A DNA stretch of 64,000 nucleotides from the NCBI RefSeq assembly GCF_900109545.1, contig NZ_FOAP01000002.1, forward strand, positions 496,001 through 560,000, written 5' to 3'. The stretch comes from Stigmatella aurantiaca (lineage in GTDB: Bacteria; Myxococcota; Myxococcia; Myxococcales; Myxococcaceae). Below, piece after piece: positions 9,244 to 17,128 of this stretch. The position numbers and the translations under genes were made by a program. The notes beneath the pieces were generated by a model. It was given only the letters and a program-made list of their open reading frames with translations. It made no database searches and was not told where the DNA came from. Position 1 is the first letter of the stretch; each line of letters begins with the position of its first letter.

Positions 9244-10082
9244 ACGATCTCCCCGATGCGCTTGCCCAGACGGACCACCGTCTCGGGCTGAAGGCTGTCG
9301 TCCCACTTCACCCGCTTGGGCTCGAACAGCAGGATGACGGTGGAGCCCATCTCGAAGCGGCCCAGCTCCCCGCCCTTCTCCACCGGCAGGGCGGCGCCAT
9401 AGCGGTGCACCTTGCCCGGCTTGCCGGTGTGCGTGAGCACCTCGTCATAGGCGGCCTTGATGCGCGACACGCACGTGGCGCCCACCTTCACCACCGCGCA
9501 CTTGCCGGCCACGGTGTCCAGGTAGGTGACGAGCCGCTCGTTCACGCAGAACAGCGACTGCTTGTTCTTCACCGACGCGGGGTTGACCGGCCAGAACTCG
9601 CCCGGGATGTACGCGTAGCCGGTGATGGTGCCGCCCAGCGGCGCGTGGATGCGGTGGTAGTCCCGGGGCGACAGGTAGAGCGTCGTCCAGGCCCCGCCAT
9701 GGAACGGCGCGGCGGCCGCCTTGTCCCCGAGCAGCTCGTCCACCGTGTACTCGATGCCCTTGGCCTGCAGGCACCGCCCGTGGTCCGAGTAGCCCACCTG
9801 GGACACGCGCGCGTCCACCGGGGAGACCACCACCTTCTCCCCGCTGTCCACCGGCCGCAGGCCCGGCTTGAGCCCCCGGGTGAAGAACTCCGCGAAGGTG
9901 GAGTAGCGCTCGAACGAGTGCTCCGCCTCCTCCATGTCCACGTTGTACGCCTTGGCGAAGGCCTTCATCGCCGCCCGGTGCACCGGCGCGGGCGCGGGCA
10001 GGCGCGTGGCCAGCCCCACCGCCGCGGAGAGGGCGGACTTGGGCAACAGGTGCATCAACTTCATGAAGTGCTGTTCATTCAT
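9240..10082 (-). CDS. psd: Phosphatidylserine decarboxylase proenzyme
   Basis: 280 residues. It converts phosphatidylserine to phosphatidylethanolamine at the inner membrane. The self-cleavage site is present as MGST near residue 248, where most relatives have LGST; cleavage between Gly and Ser would generate the pyruvoyl group. The catalytic region also has SPVDARV and LSPRDYHRIHAP with the conserved Asp and His. Length and full-domain coverage match the bacterial enzyme. The stop overlaps the hisS start. It is 51 bp downstream of a lipoprotein gene on the same strand, so it may belong to a longer minus-strand transcript. Confidence 0.95.
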   Translation of the reverse strand: MNEQHFMKLMHLLPKSALSAAVGLATRLPAPAPVHRAAMKAFAKAYNVDMEEAEHSFERYSTFAEFFTRGLKPGLRPVDSGEKVVVSPVDARVSQVGYSDHGRCLQAKGIEYTVDELLGDKAAAAPFHGGAWTTLYLSPRDYHRIHAPLGGTITGYAYIPGEFWPVNPASVKNKQSLFCVNERLVTYLDTVAGKCAVVKVGATCVSRIKAAYDEVLTHTGKPGKVHRYGAALPVEKGGELGRFEMGSTVILLFEPKRVKWDDSLQPETVVRLGKRIGEIV

Positions 10083-10133
10083 GGGAATGCGGGAGTCTCG
10101 TAAGGGTGGCCGTCCAGAAGGACGGGCGGGGGG

Positions 10134-10850
10134 TTACTGGCCCGCGTCGGGCGCGGCCGGCCCGCTGTCAGGCCCCGTGGGAACAAGGCGCGTCAAGCTC
10201 TTGGCTAACACCGAGAGCACCCGGCCGTCTTCGACGAGCACCAGTTGATTGGCGAACCGGGGGTATGCCTGCCTGCACGAGAACCGGTCCGCCAGCTCCC
10301 AGGACTCGCGCATCCCGCGGCCGGTGACGTTGATGGTCTCGCCCCGCCGGAAGCAGCCCTGGTAGCCAGACCCCAGCGCCGAGGCCGGGGAGCCCTCCAC
10401 GGGGCCTTGCTGGGGCCCTGCGTCCGGGGCGCCCGCATCCACGGGGGCCGGGGCGGCGGGGGGCGGCGGCGCCGGCGTGTCCTCCCGGGGAGAGGACGGG
10501 AAGTCATCGAACTGGCGCGCCGAGGCGACGGCGGCCTCCGTGTCCTCCTGGGAGGACTCCATGCGCTTGCGCCCGTCGCGGATGCGCTGGAGCAGCTCGC
10601 GCGCCGACTGCGCGTCCAGGCTCTCGGACGGCACGCCCTCGAGCTGGGCTTCAATCTCCGTCATCTGCGGATCGAGGTAGGCCCGGTCGAGCTGCTGCGC
10701 GTAGAGCTTGCTGAAGCGCTGGTGGGCCTGCTCGTACTCCGCCGAGGGCTTCGCGGCTTCGCGGCACGCCACGGGCGACAGCACGAGCAACAGGGTGGAC
10801 ACAAGGCCCCTCAGGGGCCGGTTCAGGGGCGTCAGGCTGGGGGTCCGCAC
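10134..10850 (-). CDS. Hypothetical lipoprotein with Pro/Ala-rich linker
   Basis: 238 residues from a GTG. The N-terminus has arginines, a hydrophobic stretch and a lipobox-like LSPVAC, so it is probably an outer-membrane lipoprotein. Residues about 30-105 are charged and likely helical; 115-155 are a Pro/Ala/Asp/Gly linker. The C-terminal part has two cysteines (GCFRRG and SCRQ) and ends in another Pro/Gly/Ala tail. I do not recognise a family. A weak ribosome-binding site makes the exact start uncertain. Confidence 0.7.
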   Translation of the reverse strand: MRTPSLTPLNRPLRGLVSTLLLVLSPVACREAAKPSAEYEQAHQRFSKLYAQQLDRAYLDPQMTEIEAQLEGVPSESLDAQSARELLQRIRDGRKRMESSQEDTEAAVASARQFDDFPSSPREDTPAPPPPAAPAPVDAGAPDAGPQQGPVEGSPASALGSGYQGCFRRGETINVTGRGMRESWELADRFSCRQAYPRFANQLVLVEDGRVLSVLAKSLTRLVPTGPDSGPAAPDAGQ

Positions 10851-10870
10851 GGGGGCGGTTATATGCCAGT

Positions 10871-11602
10871 TTAGACGCCCAGGAAGAGCCGCTTGCCGAA
10901 GTTCAGCGCGAGATCCGCATCGAAGATCTTCTGCGCCGCCGTCTCGATGTCGTACTCCACGCGCAGGTACTCCACCGTGCGCGCGTCCGTGTCGCAGATG
11001 ACGAAGCAGGCCCGGTTGTCGTAGTCCCGCGGCTGGCCCACGCTGCCCACCGAGATGATGTACTTGTAGCCCCGCCGGATGCCGAACTTCTGGGCCACCA
11101 CGTCATTCACCTCGCCGTTGCCGATGGCGAATGCCTTGCACAGGTGGCTGTGGCCGATGAAGGTGACTTCCGGCAGCTCCGACACGAACGGCGTCAGCTC
11201 CCGCGCCTGCTCCAGCGCGAAGATGTACTCGTACGCCTTGGGCTCCACGGGCGAGCCATGGCTGAAGCCCACCTCGCCAATCCGGTAGGTGTACGGCAGG
11301 CTCCTCAGCCAAGTGTGGTTGTCCTCGCGCAGCACGTTGGCGGACCAGTCCAGGGCGTGCCGGGCCGCGTCGTAGTAGTACGAGTAGTCCATGCGGCCGG
11401 CCACCGCCGCGTCATGGTTGCCCAGCAGCGTCACCTCGGTGACCGAGCGCACCAGCTCGCAGCACTCGTTGGGCGAGGCGCCATAGCCGACGATGTCCCC
11501 CAGCGACACGAGCCGGTCCACCTTGTGATGGTCCGCGGTCCGCAGCACCTCCGTGAGCGCCTCGATGTTGGAGTGAATGTCGGAGATGACCGCGATCCGC
11601 AT
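10871..11602 (-). CDS. Calcineurin-like metallophosphoesterase
   Basis: 243 residues from the ATG at 11602, chosen because it is preceded by GAGG and begins MRIAVISDIHSN, the normal first motif; an in-frame GTG seven codons upstream is possible. The metal-binding motifs run in order: DIHSN, GDIVGYG, LGNHDAAV, and GHSHLCKAF near the C-terminus. This set matches the YfcE/MJ0936-like phosphodiesterase branch. The substrate is unknown. It lies 20 bp upstream of the lipoprotein gene on the same strand. Confidence 0.88.
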   Translation of the reverse strand: MRIAVISDIHSNIEALTEVLRTADHHKVDRLVSLGDIVGYGASPNECCELVRSVTEVTLLGNHDAAVAGRMDYSYYYDAARHALDWSANVLREDNHTWLRSLPYTYRIGEVGFSHGSPVEPKAYEYIFALEQARELTPFVSELPEVTFIGHSHLCKAFAIGNGEVNDVVAQKFGIRRGYKYIISVGSVGQPRDYDNRACFVICDTDARTVEYLRVEYDIETAAQKIFDADLALNFGKRLFLGV

Positions 11603-11635
11603 GCAAGCCTCGATGGAGGGCAACGTCCGGGCGGC

Positions 11636-11974
11636 TCACGCCCCGGTGCTGGCCGCCATGTCGTGGGAGATGATCCGCCTGAGCTGCTCTCGCGCTGCGT
11701 CATCCAGCGCGTCAAACTGCAGTCCCATGCCCGGTGGCCGGGACTGACCATTCTGGCGGGCCCAGACGACCTTCGCCATCGCCTGGAACTCCGCCCCTTC
11801 CTTTTCGCTTCCTAACCGGACCGCGGCCCGCGCGCCCGTCTGCAGCGGGGTGCTGGTGCGCATGAACAGCCCGCCCTCGCTCACGTTGCCCACCCGTGAG
11901 TAGAGCGTGACGTCCTCCGCCCTGCACCAGCATCGCATCCGGGAGGTGACCCGGGCGTACTTTCGGTTCTCCAT
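11636..11974 (-). CDS. PilZ-domain protein (putative c-di-GMP receptor)
   Basis: 112 residues from ATG at 11974, where the PilZ domain begins (MENRKYARVTSR). An in-frame ATG at 12025 would add 17 residues. The single domain has an Arg-rich N-terminal segment (RKYARVTSRMR) in place of the canonical RxxxR, then NVSEGGLF as the D/N-x-S-x-x-G motif, and ends PPGMGLQFDALD, typical of PilZ. PilZ domains bind cyclic di-GMP and act as switches. Its target is unknown. The neighbours on the same strand are a metallophosphoesterase (33 bp downstream) and a PfkB kinase upstream. Confidence 0.85.
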   Translation of the reverse strand: MENRKYARVTSRMRCWCRAEDVTLYSRVGNVSEGGLFMRTSTPLQTGARAAVRLGSEKEGAEFQAMAKVVWARQNGQSRPPGMGLQFDALDDAAREQLRRIISHDMAASTGA

Positions 11975-12111
11975 CTCCCCACACTCCTCCACGGTAGACC
12001 CCCCAGTGCGCTCAGTCTCTTCCAAGAGCCTGGAAAATAACAGCAGGAACGCACAGTAAAGCCCACCTCCTCCCCGGTCAAGCCAGTGAATTCGCGCTTT
12101 CCCCGGGTACC

Positions 12112-13032
12112 CTAGGCTTTCAGGGGGAACTCGTCGAAGTGGGTCAGGCGCTTGAACTCATTGAAGCGGGCATAAAGTTCAGGCGTCTGCAGATCCCTCA
12201 GCCGGTCCAGGCTGAAGCGCTCGACGTTGAAGGAGGCCATGACGCTGCCCATGACCATGGCGCGGCACAGCACGTCCCGGTCGAGCGTTCCAGCGGTGGC
12301 CACCATGCCCATGAAGCCGCCGGCGAAGGTGTCCCCCGCCCCGGTCGGATCGAACACGTCCTCCAGGGGGAAGGCCGGGCAGGCGAACATGTGCCCCTTC
12401 TCGAAGAGCAGCGCGCCGTACTCGCCGCGCTTGATGACGACGGTGGAGGGGCCCATGCCGAGGATGGCGCGGGCGGCCTTCACCACGTTGTGCTCGCCGG
12501 TGAGCTGGCGCGCCTCACCGTCGTTCACGAACAGCAGGTTCACGCGCTTGAGCGTCTCGAGCAGCTCCGCGCGGGTGTTCTGGATCCACAGGTTCATCGT
12601 GTCGGCGGCCACCAGCTTGGGCGCCTTCACCTGGTCGAGCACCTGGCCCTGGAGCTGGGGGTGGATGTTGCCCAGGAACACGTAGGGGGTGTGGCGGTAG
12701 GCCTCGGGCAGCTTGGGCGAGAAGCTCTGGAAGACGTTGAGCTGGGTGTCCAGCGTCTGGGCCTCGTTGAGCTGCCAGCCGTACTTGCCCTTCCAGCGGA
12801 AGGTGCGCCCCTTCTCCCGGACCAGGCCGCTCAGGTCCACGTTGCGCGAGCGCAGGAACTCCACGTGGGCTTCCGGGAAGTCCTCGCCCACCACGGCCAC
12901 CAGCTGCACCGGATTGAAGAAGGAGGCAGCGGTCGAGAAGAACGTGGCCGAACCGCCAAGAACCTCCTCCTTGATACCGAAGGGGGTTTCCACTGAATCC
13001 AGCGCCACCGAACCGACGACAAGCAGAGACAT
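12112..13032 (-). CDS. PfkB/ribokinase-family sugar or nucleoside kinase
   Basis: 306 residues, ATG preceded by AGGAAG. The N-terminal motif LLVVGSVALDSVETP and the Gly pair in VLGGSATFFS fit substrate binding. The C-terminal PfkB signature DPTGAGDTFAGGFMG supplies the catalytic Asp and anion hole. The family phosphorylates sugars, adenosine or related alcohols with ATP in the cytoplasm; the substrate is not readable here. The gene stands between the Mla operon (109 bp downstream of mlaD) and the PilZ gene. Confidence 0.9.
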   Translation of the reverse strand: MSLLVVGSVALDSVETPFGIKEEVLGGSATFFSTAASFFNPVQLVAVVGEDFPEAHVEFLRSRNVDLSGLVREKGRTFRWKGKYGWQLNEAQTLDTQLNVFQSFSPKLPEAYRHTPYVFLGNIHPQLQGQVLDQVKAPKLVAADTMNLWIQNTRAELLETLKRVNLLFVNDGEARQLTGEHNVVKAARAILGMGPSTVVIKRGEYGALLFEKGHMFACPAFPLEDVFDPTGAGDTFAGGFMGMVATAGTLDRDVLCRAMVMGSVMASFNVERFSLDRLRDLQTPELYARFNEFKRLTHFDEFPLKA

Positions 13033-13141
13033 GGTGCTTCCTGGGAGTGCCTGGGTTTGAAGACTCTCGGCACGGCGCTCAGGGCAAGCCCCGTGCCACG
13101 ACGGGGTACGACGTTCGGGGCCCCGCGGTCAAGCCGCTTGC

Positions 13142-14665
13142 CTAGGGGGTAGGCACGGAGGTGATGAGCGCCTTGAGGTCGTCGTCGGTGAAGAAGAGGC
13201 CGCCGCCGAAGAAGAAGTCCCGTCCGGCGATGAGCCGGTTGGTGGCCGTGTCGCGCTGCTGGGCATTGAGGATGTCGTCCATGCCCACCGTCACGAAGAG
13301 GTGATCGAACGCCTGGGCGCGCAGGGTGGCGCGGATCCGCGGGTAGCGCAGCTCCTCGGCGGAGAAGTTGAAGGCGTCCAGCTTCAGCTCCAGCGCGTCC
13401 TTCAGGAAGTGCAGGTCCGCGCCCACGCCGCCCGTGGACTCGATGAGGCCAAAGCGCAGCGTGGTGAAGTAGTAGCGCTTGGCGAGCTGGGCGGAGATCT
13501 TGAAGGTCTCCTTGGTGATCTTCTGCGTCTGCGTGACGGGCTGGCCCGAGTCCGGGGGGTTGTTCTGCACCACGCGGACCTCCACCATGCCGCGCGGGTC
13601 ATCGATGATCTCCAGCAGGTAGTACTTGTCCGGCTTGGGGATGAGCCGCAGCGAGACGGTGTTCTTCGAGCGCCCCTGCGTCATGAGGTAGGTGGACTGC
13701 ACGCCCACCTCCGTCTGCAGGCCGGTGAGGCGGCTGGCGTAGTCGGCCACGTCCTCCACCGTCTCGGTGAGCTTCTGCCCCAGCTGCCGGTCCTGGAGCA
13801 GCGTGCCCACCACGCCCTCGCCCTCGCGCACCGTGGTGGTGATGCTCTCCAGGTTGCCCAGGGTGCGGTCGAGCTTGGCCAGCGAGTCCTTGAGGCTGCC
13901 CACGCCCTCCTGGAGCCCCTCCTCGTTGGTGCCGACGATCTTCTTCACGCTGCCGAGCACCTCCCGCACGTCCTTGGTGATGTACTCGATGTTGTTGACG
14001 ATGCGGGTGACTTCGGCCTGGTTCTCGCGCGTCAGCCCGCGCACGTCCGCGGACACGCCCTCGAAGTTGATGAGGATGGCGTTGAGCCGCTCGCCGTTGG
14101 TCTGCACCATCACGTTCACGGCGTCCGACAGCTTGACGGTGTTCTCCACGATGCGCTGGAGCGAGCCCGTGCCGCGCTCACCGCCCAGCACCTCGCGCAG
14201 CGCCCCGGTCACCTGCTGGATGTCCGCGGTGATCTGCCCCAGCGACTCGAACACGGCCTCCATGCCCTGCGAGTCGATGACGCGGCGGATCTGCCCCCCG
14301 GGCTCCAGGGCCGGGGCCTGCTCGGTGCCGGGGTTCAGGTCCAGGAGGAAGTCGCCCAGGAGCGACTCGGAACGCTTGGTGATGACGGCATCCTGGCGCA
14401 TGTCCACGCCCTTCTGGATGCGCAGGAACACCTTGGCGCGCGTGCCCTCCAGGGAGATGTTGCTGATGATGCCCACGGGGATGCCGGCGATCTGCACGCG
14501 GCTCTTGGGGCTCAGGCCCGAGGCATCCCGGAAGTAGGCCCACACGGCGACGGACTCGTCGTCGCTCAGGTTGCCCTTCTGCGAGAACAGAAAGAACGCC
14601 AGGAAGAATGCTCCGGCAGCGATGACCAGCAGTCCAACGCGGAACGGCGTGACGAGCTTCTTCAC
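13142..14665 (-). CDS. mlaD: MlaD-like MCE-domain lipid-transport protein
   Basis: 507 residues from GTG at 14665, which has GGAG nine bases upstream; a TTG five codons earlier is the other choice. A short cytoplasmic KKLVTPFR is followed by one transmembrane segment and an MCE domain (about 40-115: GLSPKSRVQIAGIPVG, SLLGDFLLDLNPG). Residues 120-310 are long heptad-like helices, and the C-terminal 180 residues look beta-rich. Family members trap phospholipids between the inner membrane and outer membrane. The long C-terminal extension exceeds the compact E. coli MlaD and may span part of the periplasm, as seen in PqiB/LetB-type proteins. Confidence 0.9.
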   Translation of the reverse strand: MKKLVTPFRVGLLVIAAGAFFLAFFLFSQKGNLSDDESVAVWAYFRDASGLSPKSRVQIAGIPVGIISNISLEGTRAKVFLRIQKGVDMRQDAVITKRSESLLGDFLLDLNPGTEQAPALEPGGQIRRVIDSQGMEAVFESLGQITADIQQVTGALREVLGGERGTGSLQRIVENTVKLSDAVNVMVQTNGERLNAILINFEGVSADVRGLTRENQAEVTRIVNNIEYITKDVREVLGSVKKIVGTNEEGLQEGVGSLKDSLAKLDRTLGNLESITTTVREGEGVVGTLLQDRQLGQKLTETVEDVADYASRLTGLQTEVGVQSTYLMTQGRSKNTVSLRLIPKPDKYYLLEIIDDPRGMVEVRVVQNNPPDSGQPVTQTQKITKETFKISAQLAKRYYFTTLRFGLIESTGGVGADLHFLKDALELKLDAFNFSAEELRYPRIRATLRAQAFDHLFVTVGMDDILNAQQRDTATNRLIAGRDFFFGGGLFFTDDDLKALITSVPTP

Positions 14666-14744
14666 CTGGGTTGACTCCAAAAGCTTCCGGCCGCGGGGAC
14701 TCTAGCCATTTGGGGCTTGCGCGCCAGCATTTCCCGTCTCCCGC

Positions 14745-15530
14745 CTAGTTCTTCCCGAACCAGGTCTGGAGGAACACCTTGACCGCCTCGTGCTGCGAGT
14801 TGCGCAGCTGCTCCGGCGGGCCGAACTCCACGATGACGCCCTTGGAGAGGAAGGCGATGTAGTCGGCCACGTTGAACGCCGAGGCGATGTCGTGGCTGAT
14901 GACGACGCTGGTGACGCGCAGCTCGCGCTGGGCCGCGAGGATCATCTCGTCCACGTAGTCGGTGGTGATGGGATCCAACCCCGTGGTGGGCTCGTCATAG
15001 AGGACGATCTTCGGATCCATCACGATGGCGCGCGCCAGGCCCACGCGCTTGCGCATGCCGCCGGACAGGTCCGCCGGGAACTTGGCCTCGGCCGTGCGCG
15101 GCAGGCCCATCAGGTCCAGCTTCGAGCGGACGAGCGTGCGGATCTGCTCCTCGGACAGCTGCTTGCGGTGCTCCCGGAGCGGGAAGGCCACGTTGTCGTA
15201 GACGTTCATCGAGTCGAAGAGCGCCGCGGCCTGGAACACCATGCCGAACTTGCGCCGGACGACTTCCAGGCGTTCCTCGCCCAGGGGGACGATGTCCTCC
15301 CCGTCGATGATGACCTGGCCGCTGTCGGGCTTGAGCAGGCCGATCATGTGCTTCATCAGCACCGTCTTGCCGGAGCCGGAGCCCCCGAGGATGACGCAGG
15401 TGCTGCCCTCCGGCACGGTGACGTTGATGCCGGTGAGCACCTTGTACTCGCCGAACGTCTTGTGCAGCTCGATGACCTGGATCATCGGCCGCGTGGAGGT
15501 GACGCGGGGGGGACGGGAGGCGGCGGTCAT
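14745..15530 (-). CDS. mlaF: ABC transporter ATPase, MlaF-like
   Basis: 261 residues. The ATG at 15530 overlaps the stop of the permease gene as ATGA. It has Walker A GGSGSGKT, a Q-loop FQAAALFDSM, signature LSGGMRKRV, Walker B IVLYDEPTTGLDP and the switch His in VISHD. The sequence LSGGMRKRVGLARAI and the absence of membrane segments fit the Mla/Mkl branch. It powers phospholipid movement through MlaE and MlaD at the inner membrane. The gene is hidden inside a much longer open frame that continues antisense through the permease. Confidence 0.95.
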   Translation of the reverse strand: MTAASRPPRVTSTRPMIQVIELHKTFGEYKVLTGINVTVPEGSTCVILGGSGSGKTVLMKHMIGLLKPDSGQVIIDGEDIVPLGEERLEVVRRKFGMVFQAAALFDSMNVYDNVAFPLREHRKQLSEEQIRTLVRSKLDLMGLPRTAEAKFPADLSGGMRKRVGLARAIVMDPKIVLYDEPTTGLDPITTDYVDEMILAAQRELRVTSVVISHDIASAFNVADYIAFLSKGVIVEFGPPEQLRNSQHEAVKVFLQTWFGKN

Positions 15531-16345
15531 GTGCGGAGGAGCACCCCGATGATGAAATCGAGGATGAAGATGGAGAGCGCGCTGGAGACCATGGCCTCGG
15601 TGGTCGCCTGGCCCACGCCCTTGGCGCCGCCCGAGGCGTTGTAGCCCTTGTAGCAGCAGATGAGCGTGACGGTGAGGCCGAAGACGGCCCCCTTGAGCGT
15701 GCCCTCGTACAGGTCCAGGGGCTCCATCCACTGCTGGGTGCGCGAGAGGAAGGTACCGGCCGAGGTGCCCTGCACGAAGACGGAAATCATGTAGGCCCCG
15801 CTCATGCCCGAGGTGAAGAAGAGCATGGTGAGCACAGGGCCCATGATGAGGCCCGAGAGCACGCGGGGCACCAGCAGGTACTGCACCGGGTTGACGGCCA
15901 TGGTCTCCAGGGCGTCCACCTGCTCGGTGACGCGCATGGTGCCCAGCTCCGTGCACATGGAGGAGCCGGCGCGCATGGTCACCATGAGCGCGGAGAACAC
16001 CGGGGCCAGCTCGCGGCTGAGCGTGAGGGCCACCGTGGGGCCCACCAGGCTCTCGGCGTCGAAGAGGGCAAAGGCGGTGGACACCTGCTGGGCGAACACC
16101 ATGCCGGTGAACAGCCCGGTGAGCGCCACGATGAAGATGGAGCCCACCCCCACGAAGTCCATCTGGGAGAAGAAGATATGCGGGCGGAAGGGGCGCTTGA
16201 AGGCCCAGCGCAGCACCTGGAAGCCCAGGTGGGCCACGCCTCCCACGTCGCTGACGACGGAAATGGTCCCCTTGCCGAAATTCTCGACGGCCTGGGTCAG
16301 GAAGTGAGGCTCCTTGGGCGCCTTGTCCGCGTTCTCGGTGGCCAT
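15527..16345 (-). CDS. mlaE: MlaE-like ABC permease
   Basis: 272 residues, five to six membrane helices. Family motifs include FTGMVFAQQ, the highly conserved EL(A)P in SRELAPVFSALMVTMRAGS, ELGTMRVTEQVDAL, and the C-terminal GGAKGVGQATTEAMV. It is the first gene of a permease-ATPase-MCE operon. No MlaB (STAS) or MlaC homologue lies in the window. The upstream gene is divergent, with 145 bp between starts that should hold both promoters. Confidence 0.95.
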   Translation of the reverse strand: MATENADKAPKEPHFLTQAVENFGKGTISVVSDVGGVAHLGFQVLRWAFKRPFRPHIFFSQMDFVGVGSIFIVALTGLFTGMVFAQQVSTAFALFDAESLVGPTVALTLSRELAPVFSALMVTMRAGSSMCTELGTMRVTEQVDALETMAVNPVQYLLVPRVLSGLIMGPVLTMLFFTSGMSGAYMISVFVQGTSAGTFLSRTQQWMEPLDLYEGTLKGAVFGLTVTLICCYKGYNASGGAKGVGQATTEAMVSSALSIFILDFIIGVLLRT

Positions 16346-16490
16346 GTTGGGTGGGGCCTACTCTACGTGTCCGAAGCGGGGGCACAAGGGCCCTGGTGCG
16401 TGGCGGTTGTACCTCTCGGGGCAGATCGTTATGTTGCGCGCCCCCTTTTTCATGATGCGGGCCCCCAGGCCCGAAGCAGGGCTCCACACG

Positions 16491-17081
16491 ATGGCAACTC
16501 ATAAGGTCGGCGGCGAGGTCGATGCCCTTTGTACCCGCTGCAAGCTCACCCTGGCGCACACCATCCTGGCGATGGTGGGCCCGAAGATCGTCCGGGTGCG
16601 CTGCAACACCTGCGGCGGAGATCACGCCTACCGCAGCGCTCCGGGCACCACGGATCGTCCCACGCCGGCGGCACGCAGCAGCTCGTCCTCCTCCGCCTCC
16701 CGGTCTTCCTCTTCCCGGGCGGAGAAGGCCGAGAAGGTCGTCATCTCCTTCGAGGAGCAACTGGCCGGCAAGGACATCGCCAACGCACCGAAGTACAGCC
16801 CCAAGGACACGTACCGGCTGGATCAGGTGATTCAGCACCCCACCTTCGGGCTGGGCCTGGTGACGGTGGTCCGCGGGGACAAGGTGGACATCGTCTTCAA
16901 GTCCGAGACGAAGACGCTGGTGCACGGCCGCGGCGGCCCGGCCGCCGAGCGCCCCGCCTTCAGCCCGCCCAGCGCCCGGAAGGCAGGCCCGGCCGACAAG
17001 CCCATCGCCCCGGGAGACGAGGACGCCGCCCCGCCTCCCGACGACGCCCCTGCCGCCGAGGCCCCTCCCTCCGAGGATTGA
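16491..17081 (+). CDS. Zinc-ribbon protein with C-terminal SH3/Tudor-like domain
   Basis: 196 residues from ATG at 16491, divergent from the mla operon. Residues 12-45 carry two CxxC pairs (CTRC, CNTCGG), a likely zinc ribbon. Residues 55-80 are a Ser-rich stretch. Residues about 95-145 (YRLDQVIQHPTFGLG followed by GDKVDIVFKSETKTLVHG) resemble the HPxFGxGxV Tudor-like fold known from the C-terminus of PcrA/UvrD helicases, which binds RNA polymerase. The tail is Pro/Ala/Asp-rich and acidic. I infer a nucleic-acid- or polymerase-associated role; function is unknown. Confidence 0.75.
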   Translation: MATHKVGGEVDALCTRCKLTLAHTILAMVGPKIVRVRCNTCGGDHAYRSAPGTTDRPTPAARSSSSSSASRSSSSRAEKAEKVVISFEEQLAGKDIANAPKYSPKDTYRLDQVIQHPTFGLGLVTVVRGDKVDIVFKSETKTLVHGRGGPAAERPAFSPPSARKAGPADKPIAPGDEDAAPPPDDAPAAEAPPSED

Positions 17082-17128
17082 CCTCAGGCTCCCCGGAGCA
17101 GTGAACTCTTTCGCGCCGCCCTGAAGAC

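Noticed and set aside
14745-16925. Very long minus-strand open frame (726 codons)
   Set aside because: Only its last 261 codons encode the ABC ATPase; the rest is antisense or out-of-frame to the MlaE gene and has low-complexity translation.
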